64,000 nucleotides of DNA. It comes from Alphaproteobacteria bacterium (lineage in GTDB: Bacteria; Pseudomonadota; Alphaproteobacteria; UBA8366). The position numbers were made by a program, and so were the translations under genes. Positions 9,221-18,347 of the stretch are shown piece by piece (the stretch's first letter is position 1; every line of letters begins with the position of its first letter). Below the pieces are notes generated by a model. That model did no database searches. It saw only the letters and a program-made list of their open reading frames with translations, and was not told the DNA's origin. The stretch is from contig JANQKC010000001.1 in the NCBI GenBank assembly GCA_028281325.1, positions 49,943 through 113,942 of the forward strand. The letters are read 5' to 3'.

Positions 9221-9682
9221 CTACGGTACGGCGGCGGCGTATAGCGCGATGGGTTTGTTCTCGGCGACCGTGGACAGCACCACCGACGACACCGTCTCGC
9301 CATGCTCGCGAAAACGCTCGATCGTCGCTTCCAGCCCCGGCATGGCGTCGGCGGTCACCTTGACCAGGAAGCAATCCTCCCCGGTCACGTGATGGCATTC
9401 CAGCACGGCCGGTAGGTCGTGGGCAAGGCGCTGAACCGCCTTGAACTTGTCGGTGGTGCAGCGGACGCGCAGAAAGGCGGTGATCGGCAAACCGGCGGCC
9501 GCCCGGTCGATCTGACCGCGATAGCCCGTCAGGACGCCGGCCTCTTCCAGACGGCGCACCCGGTCCGCCACGGCCGGTTGCGAGAGGCCGACCCGGCGCC
9601 CGAGCGCCCGAAAGGACAATCGGGCGTCTTCTTGCAGGCAAGCCAGCAGTTTGCAGTCGATAGAATCTATATTGCCTTTCAT
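9221..9682 (-). CDS. Lrp/AsnC family transcriptional regulator
   Basis: A 153-residue regulator: an N-terminal winged helix-turn-helix (IDSIDCKLLACLQEDARLS, then ALGRRVGLSQPAVADRVRRL, about 5-50) and a C-terminal RAM/ACT-like effector domain (about 65-150) with HHVTGEDCFLVKV. These proteins sense amino acids as dimers or octamers. The start MKGNIDS at 9682 fits the family; ten further codons upstream run into AT-rich leader. An imperfect inverted repeat covers the start codon (9680-9715), consistent with the autoregulation usual in the family. It precedes the VOC gene, its probable target. Confidence 0.92.
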   Translation of the reverse strand: MKGNIDSIDCKLLACLQEDARLSFRALGRRVGLSQPAVADRVRRLEEAGVLTGYRGQIDRAAAGLPITAFLRVRCTTDKFKAVQRLAHDLPAVLECHHVTGEDCFLVKVTADAMPGLEATIERFREHGETVSSVVLSTVAENKPIALYAAAVP

Positions 9683-9715
9683 TTGGAATATTAAATACGA
9701 AAATAATTTCAAATG
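9680..9715. promoter_or_regulatory. AT-rich inverted repeat over the Lrp-family start codon (candidate operator)
   Basis: CATTTGGAA (9680-9688) and TTTCAAATG (9707-9715) match as an inverted repeat at 8 of 9 positions with an 18-base AT-rich spacer. The left arm contains the start codon of the Lrp/AsnC gene. The wider stretch 9660-9790 is markedly A+T-rich compared with the surroundings and holds a further CATTTGATAA at about 9771. Lrp-family proteins bind degenerate AT-rich palindromes and often repress themselves; the operator role is inference. Confidence 0.4.
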
Positions 9716-9843
9716 AAAAGATATTTATCGAAATAAAACTATATGAAAACCGAATACTCTTTGAATATACCATTTGATAAGTTATTCGCGTTTTCACGCT
9801 TTAGATGTTAGGGAGAGGGGGATTGCCGCCGTGGCGGCGGCGG

Positions 9844-12800
9844 TCAGTCGCCGATCGGGTCGCGGCCGATCGCGCGGCAGACCAATAGATACAGCTTGCC
9901 GACGTCGCCGGTCATGAAGGTGGAATGCAGTACGTTTTCCGGATCGACCGCTTGCGATTCCTTCAGCAACCGCTCGAAATAGTCGATGTAGCGGATGACG
10001 TAGCGCCGCATCTCCTCGTCGTTGCGCACCTTATCGGTGATCTGCGAGACGAGATTGGACTGCCGGCCGCGCAGCAGGGCGCGGGTGAAGATGCCGCGCT
10101 CGCCGCGGACATAGCGTTTCCAGTCGGCGTCGGGAATTTCGCTGTTCAACAGGCGCGTCAGGTCGATCGACGTGGAGTGCAGATCCTCGACGATATGGCG
10201 CGCGGTCTGAAGGAACAGATCGCGCCGCCCGTCCTCGTCGCGTTTCTTCAGGCTTTCCGCTTGCTCGGCGGCGTCGGCGGATGCCTGCGTCAGCATCACG
10301 GCCTGCCGGTCGAATTCGCGGCTGGCGTCCCGGGCCTTCGCCGAAACTGACTCCATCGTGTCGTTCAGCTCGCGGCCATGTTGCGTCACGGTCTGTTTGA
10401 TCGCTTCCATTTCGCGCTTGGCGTCGTCCGTCGTGCTGAGCAGCTTGTCGGCCTGGCGTGACAGCGCGTCGCCGGCGTCGCGGATGCGATGGTTCGCCGC
10501 CTCGCTGGCGTTGTCCAACTCCTTCGTCTGGTTGCGGAACCCTTCGGCAAGGCTGCTCAAGCGGGACGCGACGCTGTCCGCGGATTGGGAAAGATTCCCG
10601 ACCTGCTGTCCGAAGGCGCCGCCGATGAGTTGCAGCCGCTCCGCCGCTTCCCGCGCGGCGGTCGACAGGGCCTCGGATTCGGCATTGAGAGCCTCGCGGT
10701 TGTCGTTGATCTGCATCCCGGCGCGGACCGAGGCGCTGGTCAATTGCTCGGTCTGCTGCTCGAACTTGGCGCTGAGGTCGTCGATCAGCGTCAACGCGTC
10801 GCGCATCGCGGCTTTCATTTCGTTCGATTCGGTCGCGAAGACGCTGCCGGCCGAGGAAATCCGCGCATTCACCGTTTCGGCGGCCGACAGCAGGGCCGCG
10901 ACCTGCGCCTTCAGGATCGACTCCATCTCGCTGGCGCGAAGCTTGGAGTCGTCGCTCGACTGCTTCAAGGATTCGGCATGTCGCGCGACCTGGGTTTCCA
11001 CGTCGGTGGCGCGTTGCGCCAGCAGGTCGGCCAGTTCCTGCATCGTTGCCGTGTCCGCGCTCAGCAATTCGCGAATGCGGCCGGCTTCCTGGCTGGCCTT
11101 CTCCGTCGCGTCGGTCAGGCCTTCCGTGTGGTCGGTGACCAACTCGCGGATGTTGCGCACCTGTTTGGCGGCATGATCCGAGGCGTCGCGCAGGCTGCGG
11201 CTTTGCTTCTCCATCAACTCGGCGATCGAATCGGCGTTGGCCGCCGACCAATCCGCCGCCTCGCGGAGCGATGTGGCCTGGGCATGAAGCGAGTCGGCCA
11301 TTGCCTGCGCCTTGTCGATGGCCGGATCGATGACGTCGCCGATTTCCCGCGAGCCTTCCTGCATCGACGCCCGGATCTGCGCGGTGCGCGCCGCCAGGAT
11401 GCTCTCGACTTCCATGGCTTGCTGTTCGGCCCTCTCGGACGCCGAATTCAGGTGGTCGGTTTGCCGGCGCAAGGCCTCGCCGATCGCATCGGTGCGCGCG
11501 GCGACCAGATCGGTCGATTTTCCGAGATGTTCGCTCTGCTCGCGCAGGGTCTGGCTCATCTGTTCCAGGCGTTCGGTCGCGCTGGCCGACGCCGTGGACA
11601 ATTCGGCCGATTGCCGCCGCGACACGTCCTCGACCGCGTTGACCTGCAGCGCGACCTCCTCGGCAATGCTGGAGAGTTGCTTGCCTTGATCCTCCAGCGC
11701 TTGGCGGATGCTGTCCGCATGCAGGCCAGTGCGTTCGGTGATGTTGGATAGGTTTTCGGCCTGCTCGCGCATGCCGTAGGTGAGTGTGTTGATCCGCTCC
11801 ATCGTCTCGTCGACCGCGTTGTTCAGCGTGTTGGCTTGCGACATCACCGCGGAATCGAGACGATCCGCCAACTCGGCCGATTGTTTGTCGATCGCCGATT
11901 CGATCTCCTTGGCGTGGTTCGTCGCGGAGTCGAGCAGGCGCTCTAGGTCCATCGCCTGTTTCTGCAAACCCGCATCTAACGTTTCGGTAATGGACACGGT
12001 CCGGCGGGTCAGGCCTTCCGCCATCCGTTCGACGCGGTCGCCGGCCCGTTCGGTCATCGTGCCGACGGCGTTCGCGTGATCGTCGAAAGCACGTTCCAGG
12101 CGTTCCGACACCTTGCCGCTATGCTCGCGCATGGCGTTGATGACCTCGATGGCCTTGGTCGTGACCGATTCGCCCATATCGCCCAGGCTGTCGATCCCGC
12201 TTTGCAGGTGGGACTGTATCTCCTGGCTCCGCTCGTCGGCGCTGTTGGCGGCGTTCTCAAGGTTTTCGGTATATCTCTTGAACAGGTCCGACATATCGCG
12301 CGCTTGGTCGGCCGCGCGGTCGGAGGCGCTGGTAAGGTCGGCCGCCTGCAACCGAAGCACGGCGTTGATCTCGTCCGTATGCTGCAAGGCCCGCGTGGTG
12401 ACCTCTTCGAGATTGGCCGCGTCGGTGCCCAGGTCTTCGCCGATCGCCTTGCGTTTTTCCTCCAGGCGGCCGGCCAGGCCGTCGATCGTGCCGAGTTGGT
12501 CGGTCAACGCGCCGCCGATGCCCGAGAGTTCGGCCGCAACCTTGTTCGATGCATCCCCCAGCGCGCCCACCTGCCGTTCCAACGACTCGGAGAGATTCTG
12601 TAGTTGCGCGGCCGCCTTATCGCTTGCGCGGGTCAATTCCTCGGACTGGCGTTTCAGCGACTCCGAGATATCGTGAATGCGGGTTTCGGCCTCTTCGGAC
12701 GGATAGGTCAGCAATTCGTATTGGCGTTGCAGCGTCTCGGTATATTGGCGGATTTCGTAGCTGCGCCGGAAGAAGGCGACGACGATCCAGAGGATCGCGA

Positions 12801-13050
12801 TCGGCAGTGTCGCGCCCGCGATCATCGCGCCGATTTCATGCGGCAGCATGCGGGCGGTGAGATCCCAGCCGAGCACGTTGTTGACATACAGCAGGCAAAG
12901 CCCGACCCACAACGCGGACGCGGCGACGGCGCCAACCAGCAACGCGCGCGCGACCGAGCGCGTTCGGGCCATTTCTTGCCGGATATCCGCTTCGTTAGGC
13001 CCCGACGCGTGCCGACCGGCGCGCGGCAGTTGAGTGACTTTGGCGACCAT
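9844..13050 (-). CDS. membrane-anchored giant coiled-coil protein with 31 exact 25-residue repeats
   Basis: A 1068-residue protein. Residues about 31-58 and 71-94 are two transmembrane helices with a basic N-terminus. From residue 107 to 937 nearly everything is built from a 25-residue unit: 9 units from 107, 2 from 362, 6 from 427 and 14 from 588, separated by breaks of 30, 15 and 11 residues. In each unit position 1 is Leu/Phe, 4 often Gln, 8 Leu, 11-12 often Ala-Ser, 15 Ala. Residues 938-1068 form a globular-looking tail (motifs FLQTARHIVEDLH, WKRYVRGERGIFTRALL, YFERLLKES). The repeat implies a long continuous helix anchored in the inner membrane. Two N-terminal helices followed by a long coiled coil recalls Caulobacter TipN, a pole marker; homology is not shown. 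I do not recognise the tail. Confidence 0.85.
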   Translation of the reverse strand: MVAKVTQLPRAGRHASGPNEADIRQEMARTRSVARALLVGAVAASALWVGLCLLYVNNVLGWDLTARMLPHEIGAMIAGATLPIAILWIVVAFFRRSYEIRQYTETLQRQYELLTYPSEEAETRIHDISESLKRQSEELTRASDKAAAQLQNLSESLERQVGALGDASNKVAAELSGIGGALTDQLGTIDGLAGRLEEKRKAIGEDLGTDAANLEEVTTRALQHTDEINAVLRLQAADLTSASDRAADQARDMSDLFKRYTENLENAANSADERSQEIQSHLQSGIDSLGDMGESVTTKAIEVINAMREHSGKVSERLERAFDDHANAVGTMTERAGDRVERMAEGLTRRTVSITETLDAGLQKQAMDLERLLDSATNHAKEIESAIDKQSAELADRLDSAVMSQANTLNNAVDETMERINTLTYGMREQAENLSNITERTGLHADSIRQALEDQGKQLSSIAEEVALQVNAVEDVSRRQSAELSTASASATERLEQMSQTLREQSEHLGKSTDLVAARTDAIGEALRRQTDHLNSASERAEQQAMEVESILAARTAQIRASMQEGSREIGDVIDPAIDKAQAMADSLHAQATSLREAADWSAANADSIAELMEKQSRSLRDASDHAAKQVRNIRELVTDHTEGLTDATEKASQEAGRIRELLSADTATMQELADLLAQRATDVETQVARHAESLKQSSDDSKLRASEMESILKAQVAALLSAAETVNARISSAGSVFATESNEMKAAMRDALTLIDDLSAKFEQQTEQLTSASVRAGMQINDNREALNAESEALSTAAREAAERLQLIGGAFGQQVGNLSQSADSVASRLSSLAEGFRNQTKELDNASEAANHRIRDAGDALSRQADKLLSTTDDAKREMEAIKQTVTQHGRELNDTMESVSAKARDASREFDRQAVMLTQASADAAEQAESLKKRDEDGRRDLFLQTARHIVEDLHSTSIDLTRLLNSEIPDADWKRYVRGERGIFTRALLRGRQSNLVSQITDKVRNDEEMRRYVIRYIDYFERLLKESQAVDPENVLHSTFMTGDVGKLYLLVCRAIGRDPIGD
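10240..12732 (-). repeat. 31 copies of a 75-bp/25-residue coding repeat
   Basis: Protein-level repeat inside the coiled-coil gene. Unit starts fall at residues 107-307 (nine, step 25), 362 and 387, 427-552 (six), and 588-913 (fourteen), all exactly 25 apart within each block. Representative unit openings are LKRQSEEL (132), LERQVGAL (157), LRRQTDHL (527), FEQQTEQL (763) and FRNQTKEL (838). Block breaks are 30 residues (332-361), 15 (412-426) and 11 (577-587). The units are diverged at nucleotide level, so this is an old protein repeat, not a minisatellite. Confidence 0.85.
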
Positions 13051-13175
13051 TCTTCAGCTTATGCCAAACGCTACTGCTTGTGCAGTCGCAATCCTGATTA
13101 TGTAACGGTTCTTGCGCGGCGGAGTCGAATCGCAATTTGCGTAAATTCCTAGATTTCGAACCTGTGTTGCATCGC

Positions 13176-13204
13176 TTGGAATGCACCCGGCGCGCCGGTA
13201 TGAT
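13176..13204 (+). promoter_or_regulatory. sigma-70 promoter of upp
   Basis: TTGGAA (13176-13181), 17 bases, TATGAT (13199-13204), with the upp ATG 34 bp further on. Both hexamers match 4-5 of 6 consensus positions with ideal spacing. Confidence 0.6.
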
Positions 13205-13238
13205 CGCGGCCCATCACAGACGGGGTGTCGGACGACCA

Positions 13239-13889
13239 ATGCGTAAAATTCCAAACTTCGAAAACCTGTTCGTACTCGACCATCCGTTGATTCAACACAA
13301 ACTGACGCTGATGCGACGCGGCGACACGCCGACCGGATTGTTCCGCCAGCTCTTGCGGGAAATCGCCTTGTTGATGGGCTATGAACTCACCCGGCCGTTG
13401 CCGTTGACCACGGAACGCGTCACGACACCGGTGGCGGAGATGGAGGCGCCGGTTCTGTCGGGCCGGAAACCGGCCATCGTTTCGATCCTGCGCGCCGGTT
13501 TGGGCATGGCCGAGGGCCTGCACGAGTTGCTGCCCAACGCCCGCGAAGGGCATATCGGACTGTACCGCGATCCCGACACGCACGAGCCGGTCGACTATTA
13601 CGTCAAGCTGCCAACGTCGGTGGGCCGGCTCTGCATTCTGGTCGACCCGATGTTGGCCACCGGCAATTCGGCCGTCCGCGCGGTCGACGTGTTGAATGAA
13701 CACGGGTATGCCGATCAGAACATCCGCTTCATGGCGTTGGTCGCGGCGCCGGAGGGGGTCCGGATTTTCGAGAAGGCTCACCCCAACGTGCAAATCTACA
13801 CGGCCGCATTGGACGAAAAATTGAACGATAAGGCGTATATCGTGCCGGGCCTCGGCGACGCGGGCGACCGGCTGTTCGGGACGAAATAG
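13239..13889 (+). CDS. upp: uracil phosphoribosyltransferase
   Basis: Salvages uracil to UMP with PRPP. The 216-residue protein from MRKIPNF is close to the E. coli length of 208; the reading frame extends 34 codons upstream, but across the promoter. Family features are present: [12 protein letters not shown] near the start, [13 protein letters not shown] (about 84-96), the PRPP-binding motif [14 protein letters not shown] (about 128-141) and the C-terminal uracil-binding [17 protein letters not shown]. It is divergent from the coiled-coil gene, 188 bp separating the starts, and is followed 12 bp later by the DUF2937 gene. Confidence 0.97.
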   Translation: MRKIPNFENLFVLDHPLIQHKLTLMRRGDTPTGLFRQLLREIALLMGYELTRPLPLTTERVTTPVAEMEAPVLSGRKPAIVSILRAGLGMAEGLHELLPNAREGHIGLYRDPDTHEPVDYYVKLPTSVGRLCILVDPMLATGNSAVRAVDVLNEHGYADQNIRFMALVAAPEGVRIFEKAHPNVQIYTAALDEKLNDKAYIVPGLGDAGDRLFGTK

Positions 13890-13901
13890 CCCGAGGCCGC
13901 G

Positions 13902-14402
13902 ATGCGACGAGCCGCCTTCCTGATGTTCGGCCTTCTCGGCGCGGCGGTGTTGTCGCAGTTCCCTGAGTTTTTTCAGCAATACACGCAACGCCTCGGCGGA
14001 CGGCTCGATGAGGTAAAGATTCAGGTCGCGGCGCTGGAACAGCGGGCGGCGTTGAGTGGCAGGACGGTGAACGCCTACTTGGAGCGCTTTCTCGTCAACC
14101 CGGACCCTGACATACGGCAAGAGGGGCGGGCGCTGGCGCTTCTCGTGCAGCGGCGGGCGGCCATGACGACGGCCTATTCGGCGCTGTCGGACGCATCGCA
14201 ATTTTGGCGCGCCCGCGCCTTCGCGGAACACATGGATCTCGATATCGCGAGAGCGACGGCGCGGGCCTACAAACCGGCGGTGCCGTTGACCGCGGAATCG
14301 GCCGTCTACAGCGGCGCGGGGTTCGGCGTCGGCGGCGTGGTGTATGGGTTGCTGTTCGGATGGCGGCGGCAGCGGCGGGCGACGCCGCGCCAACGCGGTT
14401 AG
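13902..14402 (+). CDS. DUF2937 family membrane protein
   Basis: A 166-residue protein with an N-terminal hydrophobic segment (FLMFGLLGAAVLSQF, about 6-20), a long amphipathic middle (about 24-125), and a C-terminal hydrophobic hairpin (GAGFGVGGVVYGLLFGW, about 137-153) ending in a basic tail. This is the layout of DUF2937, a proteobacterial family without known function. It starts 12 bp after upp, so it probably shares the upp transcript, although no functional link is evident. It is convergent with cobT, 9 bp between stops. Confidence 0.7.
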   Translation: MRRAAFLMFGLLGAAVLSQFPEFFQQYTQRLGGRLDEVKIQVAALEQRAALSGRTVNAYLERFLVNPDPDIRQEGRALALLVQRRAAMTTAYSALSDASQFWRARAFAEHMDLDIARATARAYKPAVPLTAESAVYSGAGFGVGGVVYGLLFGWRRQRRATPRQRG

Positions 14403-14411
14403 CGGGCGCGA

Positions 14412-16298
14412 TCAGGCGGACCGGCGTCGGGTGCCGCGCCCCATCGCGCGGCCGCCGGCCTGCGGCGCTTGTTCGTCGAACAGATCGGCGAGCTGGTCCA
14501 TCATCGTGCCGCCCAACTGGTCCACATCGACGATCGTCACGGCCCGCCGGTAATAGCGCGTTACGTCGTGGCCGATGCCGATTGCGACCAGCTCGATCTC
14601 GGAGCGCGTCTCGATGAAGTCGATGACGTCGCGCAAGTGCCGTTCCAGATAGTTGCCGGGATTGACCGACAGGGTCGAGTCGTCGACCGGCGCGCCGTCC
14701 GAAATCACCATGAGGATGCGCCGCTGTTCGGGCCGGCCCAGCAGCCGGTCATGTGCCCAGAGCAGGGCTTCGCCGTCGATATTCTCTTTTAACAGGCCTT
14801 CGCGTAGCATCAGGCCGAGATTCTTGCGCGCGCGCCGCCACGGCGAGTCGGCGCCCTTGTAGACGATGTGGCGAAGATCGTTCAGCCGGCCCGGGTTGGA
14901 CGGCTTGCCGTCGGCGATCCACTGTTCGCGCGCTTGGCCGCCCTTCCAGGCGCGCGTGGTGAAGCCGAGGATTTCGACCTTCACGCCGCATCGTTCCAGG
15001 GTGCGGGCGAGGATATCCGCGCTCATCGCGGCGATGGTGATCGGCCGGCCGCGCATCGAGCCGGAATTGTCGATCAGCAGCGTCACCACCGTGTCGCGGA
15101 ATTCCATGTCGTGTTCGATCTTGAACGACAGCGGATGCAGCGGGTTGATGACGATCCGGTCCAGCCGGCTGGTGTCCAGCAGGCCTTCTTCGAGGTCGAA
15201 CTCCCAGGAACGCATCTGTTTCGCCATCAAGCGGCGCTGTAGCCGGTTGGCCAGCTTGCCGATCATGCCCTGCAGGTTGACGAGCTGCTGGTCGAGCAAT
15301 TGGCGCAGCCGCGCCAATTCTTCCGGGTCGCACAGCAGCTCGGCATTGATAACTTCGTCGAAACTCTCGACATAGGCCTGGTAGAACGGCTCCTTCGGCA
15401 GGTTCGACAGGTCGTTCTGCGGCCGCCAGGGCGTACCCGGTTCGCCCGGCTCTTCGCTGCCGGGGGACGGCATCATGTCGCCGTCCTGATCCTCGGGCAT
15501 CATGTCGCCCATCTCGTCGTCGCCGGGGATCGCGTCGGTGGCGTCGGCCATGGCGTCGGACGAGGCGTCGGCCGAACCTTCGCCGTCCTGCTCGCCCTCG
15601 GTCTGGGCGTCGGTGTCGTCGGAGTCTTCCTCGCCTTCCTGGTCGCTCGAATCGGCGGAGGACTCGTCGCCGAGATCGATATTCAGGTCGGTGATCAGGT
15701 CGCGCACCGCATTGCCGTAGGCCGCCTGATCCTCGATGCATTTCTCCAACGTTTCGAGCGCGTGGCCGATCTTCTCCTTGAGGTCCGGTTCCCACAGCTC
15801 GCACATCTTCCGCGCGGCGGGCGGCGGCGGCGCGCCGGTCAGATGTTCCCGCGCCATCAGGCGCACCGCTTCCGGCATGGTGGCTTCGGTCTTGTCGGTA
15901 ACGCGATGCAGGCCCTGGCGTCGGTAACGTTCCTCCAGCGCCGAGGCGAGGTTTTCGCTGACGCCGACCATCCGCCGCGCCCCAAGGGCCTCGCAACGCG
16001 CCTGCTCAAGTACTTCGTACAGTGCCGGGGCGACATCGCCGCCGGGCATATTCTGGGCGTGGACCTGGGCGTCGTGATGCCGCAGCTTGAGGGCTTGCGA
16101 GTCGGATTCGCCGCGGACTTGCGCGACATCTTCCAGCGGCAGGTCGCGTCCCGGGATCGGCACGCGCACGCGAACGCCGCTCAACCCCGGCGGTTCATTG
16201 GAAAAGCTTACCTCCACGTCGTCCCGTTTGGCGATCGCCCGGGCCGTTGCCGTGGTTGCTTGCTTGAACTGTTCCAGTGGCGATTCGTTGTCGCTCAT
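14412..16298 (-). CDS. cobT: cobaltochelatase subunit CobT
   Basis: Subunit of the ATP-dependent aerobic cobaltochelatase CobNST, which inserts cobalt into hydrogenobyrinic acid diamide in cobalamin synthesis. The 628-residue protein has an N-terminal helical domain, an acidic Asp/Glu/Ser-rich linker (about 215-300) and a C-terminal von Willebrand A domain with the MIDAS motif [13 protein letters not shown] (about 410-422). It lies 30 bp downstream of cobS on the same strand. cobN is not in the window; alphaproteobacteria often carry cobST apart from cobN, and the pair beside a J-domain gene and bolA is a usual arrangement. Confidence 0.95.
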   Translation of the reverse strand: MSDNESPLEQFKQATTATARAIAKRDDVEVSFSNEPPGLSGVRVRVPIPGRDLPLEDVAQVRGESDSQALKLRHHDAQVHAQNMPGGDVAPALYEVLEQARCEALGARRMVGVSENLASALEERYRRQGLHRVTDKTEATMPEAVRLMAREHLTGAPPPPAARKMCELWEPDLKEKIGHALETLEKCIEDQAAYGNAVRDLITDLNIDLGDESSADSSDQEGEEDSDDTDAQTEGEQDGEGSADASSDAMADATDAIPGDDEMGDMMPEDQDGDMMPSPGSEEPGEPGTPWRPQNDLSNLPKEPFYQAYVESFDEVINAELLCDPEELARLRQLLDQQLVNLQGMIGKLANRLQRRLMAKQMRSWEFDLEEGLLDTSRLDRIVINPLHPLSFKIEHDMEFRDTVVTLLIDNSGSMRGRPITIAAMSADILARTLERCGVKVEILGFTTRAWKGGQAREQWIADGKPSNPGRLNDLRHIVYKGADSPWRRARKNLGLMLREGLLKENIDGEALLWAHDRLLGRPEQRRILMVISDGAPVDDSTLSVNPGNYLERHLRDVIDFIETRSEIELVAIGIGHDVTRYYRRAVTIVDVDQLGGTMMDQLADLFDEQAPQAGGRAMGRGTRRRSA

Positions 16299-16328
16299 CG
16301 CGGGGTCCCCGGACGCATAGGATGATGC

Positions 16329-17333
16329 TTAGGATACCGTTGCGGCGACACCCGTTTCCGGAAGCTCGGTGCCGAAGCAGCGCTGATAATACTCGGCAAC
16401 GATGGCCCGTTCCGTCTCGTCGCACTTGTTCAGGAAGGTCATCCGGAAGGCCAGCCCGACATCGCCGAAGATTTCCGAGTTTTCGGCCCAGGTGATGACC
16501 GTCCGCGGCGATATGACCGTGGAGATATCGCCGTTGATGAAGCCGGACCGGGACAGGTCGGCGCAGGCGACCATGGCGCTGATGACCTCGCGGCCTTCGT
16601 CGTTGTCGTAGGTCGGCGTCTTCGACAGGATGATGTTCACTTCTTCATCATGCGGCAGGTAATTCAGCGTGGTCACGATGTTCCAGCGGTCCATCTGACC
16701 CTGGTTGATCTGCTGCGTGCCGTGATACAGCCCCGTCGTATCGCCGAGACCGACCGTGTTGGCGGTCGAGAACAGGCGGAAAAAGCTGTGCGGCCGCACC
16801 ACCCGGCTCTGGTCCAGCAGGGTCAGCTTCCCGTCGACTTCGAGAATGCGCTGGATCACGAACATCACATCCGGCCGTCCGGCGTCGTACTCGTCGAAGC
16901 AGAGCGCGCAGGGGTTCTGCAGCGCCCAGGGCAGAATGCCTTCGCGAAACTCGGTGATCTGTTGGCCGTCGCGGATGACGATGGCATCTTTGCCGATCAG
17001 GTCGATACGGCTGATGTGGCTGTCCAGATTCACGCGGATGCAGGGCCAGTTCAGGCGGGCGGCGACCTGCTCCACATGCGTGGATTTACCGGTGCCGTGG
17101 TAGCCCTGGATCATGACGCGGCGGTTGTGCGCGAAGCCGGCGAGGATCGCCAGCGTCGTGTCATGATCGAAGACATAGGCGTTGTCGATATCCGGCACGT
17201 ACTCCGAGGGTTTCGAGAACCCCGGGACCTTCATATCGACGTCGATGCCGAATGTCTGTTGAACCGAAACTTCAATATCCGGCGCGTCAAGCTCGTGGGC
17301 CTTGCTGCGCTCTTGGGAGTCTGCTGTCGCCAT
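16329..17333 (-). CDS. cobS: cobaltochelatase subunit CobS (AAA+ ATPase)
   Basis: The AAA+ motor of CobNST, working as a hexamer with CobT. From MATADSQ at 17333 the protein is 334 residues, matching the roughly 332 of the characterised enzyme; a longer frame adds 16 residues. Walker A is GYHGTGKST (about 78-86), Walker B is [10 protein letters not shown] (about 140-149), and the sensor region [19 protein letters not shown] follows. The J-domain gene lies 64 bp upstream on the same strand and cobT 30 bp downstream, so the three likely form one unit. Confidence 0.96.
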   Translation of the reverse strand: MATADSQERSKAHELDAPDIEVSVQQTFGIDVDMKVPGFSKPSEYVPDIDNAYVFDHDTTLAILAGFAHNRRVMIQGYHGTGKSTHVEQVAARLNWPCIRVNLDSHISRIDLIGKDAIVIRDGQQITEFREGILPWALQNPCALCFDEYDAGRPDVMFVIQRILEVDGKLTLLDQSRVVRPHSFFRLFSTANTVGLGDTTGLYHGTQQINQGQMDRWNIVTTLNYLPHDEEVNIILSKTPTYDNDEGREVISAMVACADLSRSGFINGDISTVISPRTVITWAENSEIFGDVGLAFRMTFLNKCDETERAIVAEYYQRCFGTELPETGVAATVS

Positions 17334-17397
17334 GCCACATATTCCAGTCGAATTATCGGGACGGTCGGCCGGAGCGGGCACGACCGGGATGCCTTCG

Positions 17398-17964
17398 TCA
17401 CGCGGTCAGAAAACGCTTTAACGTCGTATAGGCTTCGTTGATGTCCTTCAGCCGGTCTTCCGCGGAACTGTCGCCGCCATTGGCGTCTGGATGAAGCTGC
17501 TTGACCAGTTCCTTATATCGCGCCTTAAGCTGGGTCAAGTTTACCGGCGGTACGAGGTCGAGCTTCCGCAATGCGCGCTGTTCGGGGGTATTCGCCGATT
17601 TGGGCTTTTTGGCCCGGTTGGCCTCGCCGCGCAACGCGTCGCCGATGCCGAATTCATCCTCGATCCGGCCGGATTCGAAGGCATGCCGGGCCGCGGCATC
17701 CCCGCCGCCAAGCGGCCAGGTCGGGCGCCGCCATACGGTGTCCTCGCGGATCGCGACCTCGATCTCGCGTTCGTTCATGCCGGCGCAGAAATTCCACTGC
17801 CGATTATAGGCGCGCACGTGATCCAGGCAGAACCAGTAGAAATCCCCCGGCCGTTCCCGCGACTTCGGCGCGCGGTACTCGCCGTCGGCACGGCAGCCCG
17901 GGGCGTCGCACTGTCGGGTCGCTCGCCGCCGTTCACTCAAGGGAATAGTGTCAATTCGGCGCAT
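17398..17964 (-). CDS. J-domain (DnaJ-like) protein
   Basis: A 188-residue protein. The C-terminal 60 residues are a J domain: [23 protein letters not shown] carries the HPD tripeptide (about 156-158) that stimulates DnaK ATPase, followed by [14 protein letters not shown]. The first half has Cys pairs (CDAPGC, then FCLDH) that could bind zinc, and no G/F or classic zinc-finger region of DnaJ, so it is a specialised co-chaperone. It heads the cobS-cobT strand and is divergent from bolA. A role in chelatase assembly is possible but only from position. Confidence 0.88.
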   Translation of the reverse strand: MRRIDTIPLSERRRATRQCDAPGCRADGEYRAPKSRERPGDFYWFCLDHVRAYNRQWNFCAGMNEREIEVAIREDTVWRRPTWPLGGGDAAARHAFESGRIEDEFGIGDALRGEANRAKKPKSANTPEQRALRKLDLVPPVNLTQLKARYKELVKQLHPDANGGDSSAEDRLKDINEAYTTLKRFLTA

Positions 17965-18071
17965 CGGACAAATATGAACACTGGAAATCCGGGTGACAAG
18001 CTATCCCGTTGCCGATAGGACTTACCCCATGGCGCAGTTCGCCTTGGTGTGATTTCTGGAGGGCTAGAAGC

Positions 18072-18347
18072 ATGACGGTCGCGAGCCGAATTCGGCAGAA
18101 ATTAACGGAAAAACTGTCGCCGACGCGATTGGATGTCACCGACGATTCCCACAAGCACGCGGGTCATGTCGGCGCGCGCCCGGAAGGGGAAACCCATTTT
18201 TCGGTGGAGATCGTCTCCGCCGCCTTCGACGGGGTGTCGCGGGTGCAGCGTCAGCGCATGGTCTACGACGTTTTGAAGGAGGAATTGGCCGGTCCGGTGC
18301 ATGCCTTGGAGTTGCGGACGCTCAGCCCGTCCGATGACGCGGCCTAG
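18072..18347 (+). CDS. bolA: BolA family protein
   Basis: A 91-residue BolA-like protein with the class II KH-like fold: IRQKLTEKLSPTRLDVTDDSHKHAGH at the N-terminus is seen here as blocks IRQKLTEKL and DDSHKHAGH, then THFSVEIVSAAFDG and RQRMVYDVLKEEL. His residues in DDSHKHAGH and a C-terminal His in VHALEL are candidate ligands for the [2Fe-2S] cluster shared with a monothiol glutaredoxin. The ATG at 18072 follows GGAGG by 9 bases, better than an upstream in-frame start. It ends overlapping the convergent DUF2889 gene by 4 bp. Confidence 0.9.
   Translation: MTVASRIRQKLTEKLSPTRLDVTDDSHKHAGHVGARPEGETHFSVEIVSAAFDGVSRVQRQRMVYDVLKEELAGPVHALELRTLSPSDDAA

Noticed and set aside
10240..12732. CRISPR or DNA minisatellite explanation for the 75-bp periodicity
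   Set aside because: The repeat is conserved only as amino acid pattern; nucleotide units are strongly diverged and the frame is continuous coding sequence.
15300..16325. 341-codon plus-strand frame inside cobT
   Set aside because: Mirror of the CobT coding sequence.
14412..17333. cobS/cobT as parts of a MoxR/vWA defence or unknown system
   Set aside because: Lengths, acidic linker and CobS-specific motifs match cobaltochelatase subunits well.
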